Shown here in pieces: positions 1 to 19,094 of a stretch of DNA of 64,000 bases (the stretch's first letter is position 1; each line of letters starts with the position of its first letter). The stretch covers positions 13,074,501 to 13,138,500 of the forward strand of contig NC_073341.2 of NCBI RefSeq assembly GCF_027580225.2, in the 5' to 3' direction. The notes beneath the pieces were generated by a model. The model was not told where the DNA came from and did not search any database. It saw only the letters and a program-made list of their open reading frames with translations. The stretch is from Misgurnus anguillicaudatus (taxonomy: Eukaryota > Chordata > Actinopteri > Cypriniformes > Cobitidae). The position numbers were made by a program, and so were the translations under genes.

Positions 1-53
1 GTTGGAGTCTGTTTAGCTTTTATTATGTTTTTCTGTTTTCTGGTATTTTTCAG

Positions 54-2438
54 TGGTCAGCAGTGGTCCAGTGGGATCAAAGGACGACAAGTCGGCCGGT
101 GGGGACGTAAAGTCGGCCGGTGGGGACGTCAAGTCGGCCGGTGGGGACGTCAAGTCGGCCGGTGGGGACGTCAAGTCGGCCGGTGGGGACGTCAAGTCGG
201 CCGGTGGGGACGTCAAGTCGGCCGGTGGGGACGTCAAGTCGGCCGGTGGGGACGTCAAGTCGGCCGGTGGGGACGTCAAGTCGGCCGGTGGGGACGTCAA
301 GTCGGCCGGTGGGGACGTCAAGTCGGCCGGTGGGGACGTCAAGTCGGCCGGTGGGGACGTCACGTCGGCCGGTGGGGACGTCACGTCGGCCGGTGGGGAC
401 GTCAAGTCGGCCGGTGGGGACGGCAAGGACGTCACGTCGGCCGGTGGGGACGGCAAGGACGTCACGTCGGCCGGTGGGGACGGCAAGGACGTCACGTCGG
501 CCGGTGGGGACGGCAAGGACGTCACGGCGGCCGCTGGGGACGGCAAGTCGGCCAGCAAGTCGGCCGGTGGGGACGGCAAGTCGGCCAGCCAGTCGGCCGG
601 TGGGGACGGCAAGTCGGCCAGCCAGTCGGCCGGTGGGGACGGCAAGTCGGCCAGCCAGTCGGCCGGTGGGGACGTCACGTCGGCCGGTGGGGACGGCAAG
701 GACGTCACGTCGGCCGCTGGGGACGGCAAGGACGTCACGGCGGCCGCTGGGGACGGCAAGGACGTCACGGCGGCCGCTGGGGACGGCACGTCGGCCGGTG
801 GGGACGGCAAGTCGGCCGGTGGGGACGGCAAGTCGGCCGGTGGGGACGGCAAGTCGGCCGGTGGGGACGGCAAGTCGGCCGGTGGGGACGGCAAGTCGGC
901 CGGTGGGGACGGCAAGTCGGCCGGTGGGGACGGCAAGTCGGCCGGTGGGGACGGCAAGTCGGCCGGTGGGGACGGCAAGTCGGCCGGTGGGGACGGCAAG
1001 TCGGCCGGTGGGGACGGCAAGTCGGCCGGTGGGGACGGCAAGTCAGCCAGCCAGTCGGCCGGTGTGGACGGCAAGTCAGCCAGCCAGTCGGCCGGTGGGG
1101 ACGGCAAGTCGGCCGGTGTGAACGGCAAGTCGGCCGGCAAGTCGGCCGGTGTGGACGGCAAGTCGGCCAGCAAGTCGGCCGGTGGGGACGGCAAGTCTGC
1201 CGGTGTGGACGGCAAGTCGGCCAGCCAGTCGGCCGTTGGGGACGGCAAGTCGGCCGGTGTGGACGGCAAGTCGGCCGGTGGGGACGGCAAGTCGGCCGGT
1301 GGGGACGGCAAGTCGGCCAGCCAGTCGGCCGGTGTGGACGGCAAGTCGGCCAGCCAGTCGGCCGGTGGGGACGGCAAGTCGGCCAGCCAGTCGGCCGGTG
1401 GGGACGGCAAGTCGGCCGGTGGGGACGGCAAGTCGGCCGGTGGGGACGGCAAGTCGGCCGGTGGGGACGGCAAGTCGGCCGGTGGGGACGGCAAGTCGGC
1501 CGGTGGGGACGGCAAGTCGGCCGGTGGGGACGGCAAGTCGGCCGGTGGGGACGGCAAGTCGGCCGGTGGGGACGGCAAGTCGGCCGGTGGGGACGGCAAG
1601 TCGGCCGGTGTGAACGGCAAGTCGGCCGGTGTGGACGGCAAGTCGGCCAGCAAGTCGGCCGGTGGGGACGGCAAGTCTGCCGGTGTGGACGGCAAGTCGG
1701 CCGGTGTGAACGGCAAGTCGGCCAGCCAGCCGGCCGGTGGGGACGGCAAGTCGGCCAGCCAGCCGGCCGGTGGGGACGGCAAGTCGGCCAGCAAGCCGGC
1801 CGGTGGGGACGGCAAGTCGGCCAGCAAGTCGGCCGGTGGGGACGGCAAGTCGGCCAGCAAGTCGGCCGGTGGGGACGGCAAGGCGGCCGCTGGGGACGGC
1901 AAGGCGGCCGCGGGGGACGGCAAGGCGGCCGCTGGGGACGGCAAGGCGGCCGCTGGGGACGGCAAGGCGGCCGCTGGGGACGGCAAGGCGGACGCGTCCA
2001 ATCCCAAAAAAGAGAGTGAAACAAACAAACACATGAAAATGGGTGACAATAAGAGAGAGGAGAACGCAGAGAGCAGCCACTTCTTTGCCTATCTTGTCTG
2101 TGCTGTTATAGTGGTGGCCATACTCTACGTCGCCAATCACAACAGGCGCAAGGTTTGTTTGTACACATGATTTTTCAGCATAGACATTAGTGGGATGCAA
2201 GCCCATAATTAATTGCCTTATAAATGTAAGGAAATAGTCATCATTAGCCAGGGCCATCTGCATTGCGTTGTAAAACAAACGCTTCACAATCTTGGTCTTT
2301 TTAAACCGGTGAAGCATGTTGAAACTGCTTTATAATAATATTCCTCTCTTACAGATCATTGCTTTTGTTGTTGAGGGCCGAAGAGCACGAGAATACCGGA
2401 GACCAAACACATCTGGTTACCAAAAACTCGTTCAGCAT
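54..2438 (+). CDS. tgoln2: tgoln2-like trans-Golgi network integral membrane protein (3' part)
   Basis: This is the 3' portion of a TGN38/TGN46-type protein, a single-pass type I membrane protein that cycles between the trans-Golgi network and the plasma membrane. Two coding exons are visible. Exon 54-2152 follows an AG acceptor at 52-53, enters in phase 1 and leaves in phase 0 before a GT at 2153. Exon 2355-2438 (28 codons, phase 0) ends at a strong gtaagt donor. The first exon encodes a very long low-complexity lumenal stalk of KSAGGDG-type repeats, then a hydrophobic segment ([17 protein letters not shown], about 2078-2128) and NHNRRK. The second encodes [18 protein letters not shown] followed by SGYQKL. 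The human TGOLN2 tail reads IIAFVLEGKRS and ends in a YQRL signal, so the identity is firm. The signal-peptide exon lies left of the window. The last codons are uncertain: a strong acceptor at 4070-4071 would place TGA immediately after ...LVQH. Confidence 0.85.
75..1990 (+). repeat. Coding minisatellite, 21-bp unit, in the tgoln2-like lumenal domain
   Basis: About 1.9 kb of tandem repeats is built on a 21-nt unit (aagtcggccggtggggac plus gtc or ggc) encoding KSAGGDV or KSAGGDG. Longer 30- and 33-nt variants encode [10 protein letters not shown] and [11 protein letters not shown]. Blocks run in order: GGDVKSA units (75-415), KDVT variants (416-540), SASQ variants (541-660), mixed (661-800), uniform GGDGKSA (800-1045), mixed GVDG/GVNG/SASQ (1046-1410), uniform again (1411-1610), mixed (1611-1870), and KAAAGDG units (1871-1990). 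Codons are almost invariant between copies, so homogenisation is recent. The block is strongly GC- and CpG-rich against an AT-rich surround. Confidence 0.95.
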
Positions 2439-2639
2439 GTAAGTAGTATATATAGTATATGTTTGCACATTGTCTATAATTAACACTGGCCAAGCAACCA
2501 ATGCAAATAAAGCTCACTTTGACAAGTAAACGCAAAGTCATGCATGTTTTCCAAGTATAAAATACATATCTCTATTTGGTTGAATTGTGAAATTACTTTT
2601 TATTTACTTTCATTCAAAGATTTATTTAATTCAAAGATA

Positions 2640-3000
2640 TTAGATGTACTGAGATGGAACACTAGTATTACTATGAATGGAGGGTATTGGAAATAACTGA
2701 AGACTGACAATCTCTAAGTGGGCTCTATACAGAGTCGCATGAGGCGCTTGCCAACCTGTGCACATGCTAAAACAACTTGAAATAAAGGTGTTTTTTTAGC
2801 ACAATTTAAGCTTAAGTATCAAAAGCTATGGTACAGTTAGTTTGATTTTATTGTTGGTTAAAAATATATTATTTAATTGTAATTTTAGCAAGCTATTTAA
2901 GAGATAACTGTTTTTACCCATTTAAGCAGATATGACTTTAGTCTTGCATGACTGAAATAACGGAAGTGTTGCAAAGAGTGCTGCGACTTTCTAAAGAGTA
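2640..3000. repeat. Dispersed repeat shared with 49240-49600
   Basis: Degenerate shared segments in the same order link this stretch to 49240-49600: ggctctatacagagtc versus ggctctgtacagagtc, a gaggtgttttt/aaggtgttttt block followed by agcacaa, and a tttagtc(t/a)tgca block. The class is unknown. It lies in the presumed last intron of the tgoln2-like gene. Confidence 0.5.
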
Positions 3001-3154
3001 TGAAAATCATGTTTTTTTATGTGTATTTTGGGTAAAAAAATGAAACTGCTTATTTACATCCAAATAAATGAAGTAATTGAGGTAATTAAGTTAAACAAAT
3101 AAAATGCATAATTTGAACATTTTTACATTTTATTACAAAGAAAAAAAGATGATT

Positions 3155-3625
3155 TTAACTCGTTCCCCGGCAGCCTCAACTTTTTTTGAAAAGTTGTCTG
3201 CCAGCATTTTTTGTGATTTTCACAAAAGTTTCACAAAAATGCCTTCCAGGAAAATGTTCTTCTAAAATATATAAACATATAAATATATCAAATGAAAGAA
3301 CAGACCCTCTGCTTTCAAACAAACAAACAAAACGGGGGGAAGCGTTTAATCCTATCTATAATTTTTTCTCTGCTTATAAACTCTTGAATATAGGTAGTTT
3401 TCTTCAAAAATATTTTTTTAGTAAAAAGCTGAAATAATTGCATTTTTGTGAAGGAATTTTTCTGGAGATCAGCTTTAGAACGATTATCAAAACCTACACG
3501 GAGTGTAAAATTAATAAATAATTTTATAAATTGGGTAAGTGCGGTATTACAGATACACGTTTTTTTCATGCAAATGTTTTCGCTTTATTGACGACATAAC
3601 TGTTCAATAGCGGGGAAAGAGTTAA
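3155..3625. mobile_element. MITE with TTAACTC(G/T)TTCCCCG ends
   Basis: The left end reads ttaactcgttccccgg, and the right end (cggggaaagagttaa) is its near-perfect inverted complement, giving an element of about 470 bp. The right-end motif gacggggaaagagtt recurs at 30018-30032, suggesting a second, degraded copy in an fkbp15 intron. Confidence 0.6.
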
Positions 3626-4071
3626 GAAGTTTTAGTAAAATTATCAATGGAATAATTTATATTAAGTGCCCAAATTTGTCCACTAACAGCAGATTAGTGC
3701 AGTGGTAATTAACACCACTTGAGGCTTAAGTATTCTTACCAATGGGCACAATGTTGGGGCGGGACCTGTTTTGGACCACCAATCGCAGATGGAGAGAGCT
3801 TTAGGAAACCTGGGACACGTTTAATGGCAATCGCAGCTGCCATAGTTGCAACTCTTGCATCAATGCACCACAGTTTCCATTTAAAAAACATTTTGCAACG
3901 TTTGGTTGGGGCTGAAACCAGCCCTGTTTGTCAAAGGACATTATCGCGTTTTATTATTCCGTTTCTACATGGTGCCTCTAGTGGTGTTGAAATGACACAC
4001 TTTACCTTTAATCAGTTTTACATACTTTCACTTGCATTGTATTGTTTAATTTTTTTTATTCTATTTCACAG

Positions 4072-4075
4072 TGAG
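4072..4075 (+). other. tgoln2: Candidate terminal-exon acceptor and stop of tgoln2-like gene
   Basis: A long T-rich tract ending in ctatttcacag precedes position 4072, where the next bases are TGA. Joined to the phase-0 donor at 2438 this gives a protein ending ...YQKLVQH and a non-coding remainder of the last exon. AATAAA hexamers occur at 4582-4587 and 4753-4758. No transcript evidence is available here, and other acceptors are possible. Confidence 0.35.
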
Positions 4076-4368
4076 AAAGTCCAGTCACAGTTTGTTGGAT
4101 GAATCGAATGAATAACTGTGACCTTGAGAATCTTGAAATGATCCATCATCAGGCAAACATCACCACACCAATCATCATTAACTCCTACTGTTTATAACCT
4201 AACGTTATATTAATAATGATCATAACTGTTCAGGACATGTCACTGCCGACAGGTACAGTATGTTAAAAATGTAGTCTGTTATAGTTCTTGGAGTCTTTAG
4301 GCTTTTATGATCTTCATTTGAGTTTCGAGTGCTACACAAACACAAAGTTTGCTATATTGGTACATGTT

Positions 4369-5703
4369 GGTCTCGTACACACTCTCGCAAACTTTCGGGA
4401 GTAACAACCGCATTAAAATGCGGGAGTGAATCCCCTAAATGTTCGTTTCATGTCTGTACGGAACAAGACTCACTCCCGAAAATGTGATGATTGACACAGA
4501 AATAACCATAGCAACGTTCTGCCGTCTCGCGTGCTTATCACTCACAGCTTTGACCAAAATAATAACAGCATTGTGTTTTGCAATAAACCTCCGTCTTGGC
4601 GTTGTGTATTTTACGTTTTTGTGAGGCTGCTTCACAGCGCGGAGCGTGTCTTGCAGTGTTGCCAGGTCCTCGTCTTTTTTGTACGTAAATACCGTTTTGG
4701 CGCTTAACCGTTTATGGCTTTTGGCTCATGAAGCGATCAAGTTTTTTGTGTTAATAAAGTGTGGTGCCGGTGTTGTGTCGAACTCAGTTCCCCCTATGTT
4801 TCCCTTTAGTGTCGTGCTTTTATAGCGTTTTCATCACGTTACATTTAGAAAGATTAAAGATTTGAATTGGTTATACTAAAAAGGCATAATATCATGTATT
4901 TTATAATACAATTTATTAAATATTTCATACATTTGACAGTTTTCTATTAGGGTATTTCTTTTAAAATATAGCCTGTCTTTTTCTTTTTTTCCTTTACTGG
5001 TTGTTTTAAAAATGTAATGTTTGCATACATAATTAAATAAATATTATACATATAATATGATTCATACTGTAAAAATAATTGACTTATCATTAAGAACAAT
5101 ACAGATACATACAGAAATGCACACATATACATCTCAGTAGCCATTAAAACTTTAAATATATAAATAATAAAACCTATAACGTGATTAAAAACGCCATAAA
5201 AACACTACACTGAAGGGAAAAATAGGGGGAACATAGGGGGAACAGACCTCGACACAACACCGGTCCCAATATTTTGATCTTTGAGGTAAAGCATTTAGAT
5301 TTATTTCGGTTTATTATTGGATTTTTCTTGTTCGCTGTTTTTTTAGTGCAAGATCTGGCAACAATAGTCAGCAAACGCTTGTGCCTCTGTCATTTTCTGA
5401 ATCGCGCATACAGAAGACTTTTTTCCTTTTCTAAGCATTTATTTTTTTAGAAGAGAGACCTGTCCTGTTTATGATGAACGTTTAAACACTTGATTAACTA
5501 CTAGTTGTTCAGTTCGGTTATGTACACACTGTGCAGAGTTTTTTGTAAATTCGGTTGTCACTACCTGCATTTTGCGGGAGTTAATTCGATTGTAGAATGC
5601 GGTTGTGAGTCCTGTAAAATTACTGAACTGTGTGTGTACAGAACAGGATTAAGTATTAAAAGGTGAAGTGACAACCGAATTGATATGCAGTGTGTACGGG
5701 ACC
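4369..5703. mobile_element. DNA-transposon-like element, copy 1, ends GGTC(T/C)CGTACACAC
   Basis: The ends ggtctcgtacacac (4369) and gtgtgtacgggacc (5690-5703) are inverted complements. The subterminal regions also mirror each other (caaccgcatt, gagtgaatcc, gtctgtacggaacaag). A shorter copy in the same orientation occurs at 14705-15504. I see no transposase coding region, so it looks non-autonomous. It sits between the tgoln2-like gene and stambp. Confidence 0.6.
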
Positions 5704-7572
5704 GCTGTTGATGTTTGGTTACATCAGTAGTCTGTTTTTCTGTTCTTTTGAGTATTGATGGTGGGTCGCATTGTTTTCTATGTATCGTTTTATTCAAATC
5801 TATTTCTAGAGTAACAGAGAAGATATATACAATCTGTATATTTTTTTAAGGGATATATTTGTTGCTTTCTCATGACTATGAAAGTTGTTTTAGGGGAATG
5901 AATGAGGGTATGATTGACGTTTTAATTATTCAGAGGGTTTGTTTCGTTTTTGCCTTAACTGAGCTCATAAAAATGTTAATGATTAAAAGTCAATAATAGG
6001 AATGCACTTTCTCCCTGTGTAAATAGGACACAAGCAGTTGGTCTTTTCTGGCTTTAATGGGATTTGACATAATGTGTTTTTTGTTATGAAACATAATTTT
6101 TGATTAATTGATTGGTCTATAAATGCTGTATTTCCTTTACCTCTGTTAGCCCAGCCTTAGCTATCCAATTTGTGAATTGTGAAAGTGCCAAATGTAAACA
6201 GTTTTCAGGAAATCTATGCTGATTAAAGAGTCGGATGGCTATGCAGACCTCTAAATCAGAAATTAAGAATATCGAGTGTATTTAATTCACTCTGTGCCAT
6301 GTCATAAACATGTTTTGTCCATTGCATGAACACTTTATTGAGCATGTACTGTATTACCAGTCCTGCTTTATTCACTATGAAGCCTGTGTGTGGTATCTAG
6401 CTTTACATAAAAATTCTTGAAATCCTGGATATAATTTGAATTGTAATGTGGTTTAAAAATATCTGATAGGTTTTACTTGCCTATGTACTGTGGTCTGTCT
6501 TTAAGCACTGTTGCAGCTTTTGCACATGGGAGTAAAGTTTTGAATTTTTCCTCCGACTGGTCTCTTATTTTGCCTATCAACCTAAGCTTATCAACATTAT
6601 TTTAATCATTAACGTTCTTCTGTTTATTATTTCTCTCTGTTTTGACACCTACGTACTAAAATATCTCTGTAAAATGTTTAATACTGTCAGATGTTTTTAG
6701 TTTTCATGACAGGTTTTGTCAAGCCAACAAAGTCTTCAAACTGTACTAATTCAAAAATTTTGCATACTTAATTTTGCATAAATCATTTTTTATTAAACAA
6801 TGAATTATAAAAATTGCAAGTTGTTTTTTTATTTATGTAATGCCCTAAATAAGCTATTAACATAACATATGTTTGCATATAGTCCATGACATTAAAAATA
6901 AATCACTGCAAAAACAACCCAGTTCAAACGTTTAAAGAAAATGCTGGGTTATTTTTAACCTAGCTTTAAGTCAAAAAGGGATGATCCCGTTGCGTTGTAA
7001 TTTAACCTGTGCTGTGGTGTTTTAACCCATTGGTGGGTCAAATATAAATATGTTCAGGGTAAATTTAATCCAACGACTGGGTTTGTCGGTTGAAAATAAC
7101 CTACTGCTTGATTTTCTGAGATGTTACCTGGATAATCAAAAACTGTTGATAAACTCATACTTTGACATGTTTGGCTCTTAATGTATTGTTATGTCATCTT
7201 GAGCATTCCTAGCAGTACTATAAAAATATTGTATGATCCCTTTACTTTAAAGAAATTTGAACATCTTTGCAAGTGCATCCCTTTCCCTGTATTTACCCCA
7301 TACTCCAACTATCTCTGAGATTATACTTCTGTGTAAAATCCTGATTTATCTTAAACAGGAGGGCTGGGGGTTTTCTGTGATGATAAATGTTTGGGTGTGT
7401 GGTCAGTAGCCTGATGATAATATTATTAAAACAATAACACATAGCTACAAATGGCGGTTTTTGTTTACTGGATATTAATTTAGACGACAATAACATTTAA
7501 AAGTGCTAACAAAACACAAACACATAGTATATAAATACACGGTAAATAAAAATGAACAGTTTACCAGTCAAA
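5704..7572. other. AT-rich intergenic stretch, no gene seen
   Basis: I find no convincing exon on either strand. Around 6905-7115 there are paired tgggttatttttaacc-type motifs resembling a degraded MITE common in cyprinid DNA. Nothing else is assignable. Confidence 0.4.
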
Positions 7573-7717
7573 TATCATGCGGCGCCACAAGAACTGACAG
7601 GCGGACGATGACGTAAAAGTACCGCGAGAGCGATTCGAAATTAGAGGTCTCCGTATGCTTCTCGTGGTACTTTGACGTCATCCGTCTGTCGGTTCTTGTC
7701 GCTCCACATGAAGTCGA
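7573..7717. repeat. Palindromic (foldback) element, copy 1, upstream of stambp
   Basis: The left arm (atgcggcgccacaagaactg...gatgacgtaaaagtaccgcgag) is mirrored by the right arm (ctcgtggtactttgacgtca...cggttcttgtcgctccacat). The right arm carries a perfect CRE octamer TGACGTCA at 7673-7680. The same family occurs at 7780-7890 and 52664-52814. Confidence 0.75.
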
Positions 7718-7779
7718 TCAAACCTATAAACTAACACACTTGATTTTGATCGATCCGAATATGAAGATTTCTTAGTGTG

Positions 7780-7890
7780 GGCGGCGTCGCGCAAACCGAT
7801 CGGTTTATGACATCAAAGTAACGCGAGAGGAATTCAAAAGCGTTGCTCTCGCATTACGTTGACATCATAAGCAGATCAGTCTGCGCAGCG
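7780..7890. repeat. Palindromic (foldback) element, copy 2, divergent, upstream of stambp
   Basis: The arms (gcggcgtcgcgcaaaccgat...atgacatcaaagtaacgcgag and ctcgcattacgttgacatcat...cagatcagtctgcgcagcg) form an imperfect inverted repeat with the same core layout (tgac-motif, then aagtaacgcgag) as copies 1 and 3. It lies about 60 bp downstream of copy 1. Confidence 0.6.
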
Positions 7891-8350
7891 TAAAATAAAT
7901 ACACATTTGCGTCTGCATCAACTGAGAGAGCCAAAGCTGATCTGAGAGCGGCGTTGTGTGGGTGTTTTGTTTGCGTCATACAGGAAGAGGAAGTGAGTTT
8001 GTTTGAGATTAAAGCGTAAACTATCCATACAGAACCGTAGAAAACGATTTATTGCGCATGGACTTCATTTAAAGAAGGCAATGATGGACGATTTCTTTAG
8101 CTAATGTGAATGAGGTCTGACAGCAGACAGTCTGTCATTATTATCAGGGTAAGATTTATAATCACTACCCTGCTAGCAGTAACACATATATTACATGACA
8201 AGTTCTCGTCTTTTTCCATTTAAACACGACAGATGTGTATAATGATTATTCACTACTATTGTAATACTGCACTTGTTTACCAGTTGTGTGTCTTTTTTAT
8301 ACATTTTTAAATGACAGTTAAAGGTGTAGATTGGGATCACCATCTATATC
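7891..8350 (+). promoter_or_regulatory. stambp: stambp 5' region and probable non-coding first exon
   Basis: A good donor (cagg|gtaaga, exon end at 8148) and an acceptor (atgacag at 8311-8317) bracket a likely 5'-UTR intron upstream of the ATG at 8351. The transcription start is not visible from sequence. The segment is less AT-rich than its surroundings and directly abuts the palindromic elements. Confidence 0.5.
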
Positions 8351-15978
<7,628 letters not shown>

Positions 15979-16325
15979 TCCTCTCTGGTCTTTACACAGC
16001 TGCAACTCAAAGCTGTTTTTAAGCCGGATCGCTGCTTTTCCTTACTGACTCCATTCATTGGTGATGGGATGTAAAGAGACAGACACACTAGTCTACAGAA
16101 GCACTTGTTTAACTCTATGAACACTAAAAGTCTCATACAATGTCCTGTGGGAACTCAGGAATGTAAATACCACAGGACTGGAACCCATTCATGTTTCACC
16201 TTGACCACCGTTTGAATCAAGCGTTTAGTTACCCTTGGTTTATTTGTGGCTATGAACTGTGATCTTCTTTGTTAACAAGCTGCATGGGTAAATTTTGCAG
16301 GAGTGCACCCTTCATAATATATCAG
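15979..16325 (+). other. stambp: stambp 3' UTR
   Basis: The stretch from the TGA at 15976-15978 to the first repeat end at 16326 contains no AATAAA hexamer. The first AATAAA downstream is at 16354-16359, just inside the terminal repeat of a MITE, so polyadenylation may use transposon-derived sequence. Confidence 0.45.
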
Positions 16326-19088
16326 TTAAAGCCACAATATGTAAGATTTTTGTAATAAAATATCCAAAAACCACTTGCACAGTGTAATATATTTAAAGGT
16401 GCCAAAGAATGCATTGATACAATATAGCCCTTTTCACACACAAATTCCGTAAAATACACGGCATTTGGATCCTGGATTTTTCCGGAATAGTCAGATTTTA
16501 TTTCATTCACACTGCCAAGTTTATCCGGCATGTGACGGTCCCGGAAAGACACGTGACCTATTGAAAGTCCCGCCCTCTCTTCTACGCAGCGTCTGAAGTT
16601 TGCATATTATATATTTTTTCTCCCTCCAAGAACCACTCGCGTGCATTTTTGTTTATGATAAGACTATAAAGGAGTGCGTGAGGCACCGTTCTAATGCTGG
16701 TGAATGATCTCAGCTTCTGAGTGGATATTTGACGAGCTCCCTGAGCTCTGCTTTAATACAGTTTTCAGACATTTCTCATCGTGATTGTTTATGTGCATTT
16801 AAAACCCGCATTTTGAGGAGCTGAACGACTTGGGATGATGCGCGGGTATTTTCGTTTATTATAGCTCAAATGAGCACGTGACGCGATATTCTTTTATGCT
16901 GCTGAATGATCTCCGTTTCAACGCAGTAAGTAATGAGCTAACTTACCTGATATCTGCTTTAGTCCAGTTTGCTGACATTTCTCGTTGTGAATGTTGTAAA
17001 TCCCTCATTTTAAAGAGTTGAACCAACTTCATGTTGCCATGACACGCGCGTCACTACAGCACGTGCGTCATTGTTTATGCGTCTCATTTATCATTTCCTG
17101 ATTACTGTGTCAATCTAGTTTGCAACATTTCTCGTGATTAATGTTTATATGCATGTTATCTCGTTGTAAGGAGCTGAACCATTACTTGTGTTGTGATGAT
17201 GACGCGCGCGTCCTCACTTCGACACGCCCATTACGGCATTCTTGCGGCTTCTTGTTCACACAGAGGGGTTACCCGCGTATCTTACTAGGTCCTCTTTCCG
17301 GCAACGATCCCAGAAGATTAACGGAACGAGTTTTTGTTCACACAGACGCTTGTCTGGCAATTTTACGGGTATTTTCTGGGACCAGAGGTCTGTGTGAATG
17401 AGGTTTATGTTACATGGTTCTCTGATACATAGACGTTATGTATACCAGAATAACACTGAATGTGACATTACAGTCGTTATTGAGTGCAAAAATTATCCAT
17501 AGACGGTTTTACATTGCCATTTACAACCCTAGGATTTGTCCCTAGAATTAAATGGTCTAATATAACCTTATTTGAAAGGGTGATGAATAATAATATTGAG
17601 CTCTGCTCTGATTGGCTGTTTCTCAGAGCGGCTCATTTCAGTAGCTCTGTGTGTGAACAGGCCTTATGTTTGAGCCTGTATCAGATAAAGATACAGATTT
17701 TGAGGAATAATCAATTGTTTGGAGATGTTTTTAAGTGGTAAGTTTGTGTTTTTTCAGTATGGACCTGCAAAACGTAACTGTAACGTCAATAGTAAAACTT
17801 CAGCCTTAACACTAGCATATAGCATTAACTAGCATATAGTGCTAACTAAGCAGTCACAACTTTGTTTTTATAATTGTAACAACATAATTTAATTTTGGGG
17901 GCATACATGTAATGTCAGTCAGTGTTATGCTGCATACACACAAAACGTGAAGCATCGTATTCCTCGCTCTAGATTACTCGCAGGTATTTATTTCGTGTCA
18001 TGCAAATTTTAACGTGAGTTGGATATATTCAGCCGCGTTTGAGGCAAATAGCACGCTTTTTCGCCACCCAGTTTGCATCATTCGCATCGCCCCGTGCCAG
18101 TTTGTATGTATTTGCGGCTTTTCATTGACTTTGTATGTAATCTACTCACGCAAATCGTTGAATTCGTGTTTGCGGCGCGCACCCCATCATGTTGAGGTTG
18201 GCCTGTTTTTGATCTTTTGCATGCACAAGGTTTACATAATAAGGAGGAAAAAATTGTGTTTGAGGCTCACGATATGTCATTACTATGTACAGAACTATTA
18301 TTATTCATCTATTCCTTCCTAGGTAACAGCACCTTTAATGCAATGTTTACATTATCCCAAAAGTTGCCAAGGATTTGTAAATCCAGAAAAAATCCTATTT
18401 TAAATAATGGCTTGTCTCCCTTGTAATTGTCACCCTTTTAGTGACTTAATATCCATGCCATCCTCTGTTTCTGGTTGTAGAAACGATGGCAATCTCCCAT
18501 CGTTCCACTCTCCTTCATATCCTCATTAAGCTTCCTTTGTAAGGGGACGATCACACCAAACTTGTTTAAAACCCCCGTAAATGCAAGGTGCGCCACGTGG
18601 CTTTTTATATTGCTAGGCAATCACAGAGGCAGCTGTCCTGTCAATTAAATAGTGAAGCGTGATCGCTCTTTTGCTGTTTACTGTCTTGCTAGCAGAAACT
18701 TTAAAAATAGGCCGCTTGCTCTGACCTCGATCATGGGTGAGAGGTGCACAGACATGCAGGAAACAGTGAGTGACTGCAGTCTCCGAATGTTCCCAGCAAT
18801 TGTAAACTTCTGTCAGCACAACGGAAGGCCTGCCTGTCCCTCATTCGAGCGGACAATGAAAAAACTTACACTTTTCCTTTCAGAGCGCTCCTTTACAACC
18901 GCGTGGCGTAGGAGGTGGTTAAAACACAAGGCCTTTGATGCAGCTTAAACAGCCCATAGAAAACTCACTGCCCATAGAAAACCATTCAAAAAAGATGCCT
19001 GCCACTGCCATAAACGCGTTCTGTGCGATCGGCCCCTTATTGTGTAATAGCGACCTCTAGTGGTGAAAATCCTACATACTGTGGCTTT
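16326..19088. mobile_element. Composite element with TTAAAGCCACA(A/G)TATGTA ends, containing nested insertions
   Basis: The left end ttaaagccacaatatgtaag and the right end ctacatactgtggcttta are inverted complements 2.76 kb apart. Inside are at least two further inverted-end structures: 16429-17400 (cccttttcacacacaaattcc ... ctgtgtgaatgag) and 18541-19037 (aaggggacgatcaca ... gcgatcggcccctta). The outer MITE was probably a few hundred bp before these insertions. Confidence 0.6.
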
Positions 19089-19094
19089 ATTATG

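Noticed and set aside
75..1990. Regular array considered as CRISPR-like
   Set aside because: Units are contiguous with no unique spacers, and the region is an exon of a vertebrate gene.
13..2049. A 678-codon open frame on the minus strand (LPSPPAD repeats) and further 300-660-codon frames on both strands across the minisatellite
   Set aside because: They are shadows of a stop-free GC-rich 21-bp repeat. Only the plus frame leading into the transmembrane segment and YQKL tail has family support and correct splice phases.
3719..4102. 127-codon open frame (MRLKYSYQWAQCWGG...)
   Set aside because: It ends across a strong splice acceptor and has no recognisable domain, so it is likely chance in the tgoln2-like terminal intron.
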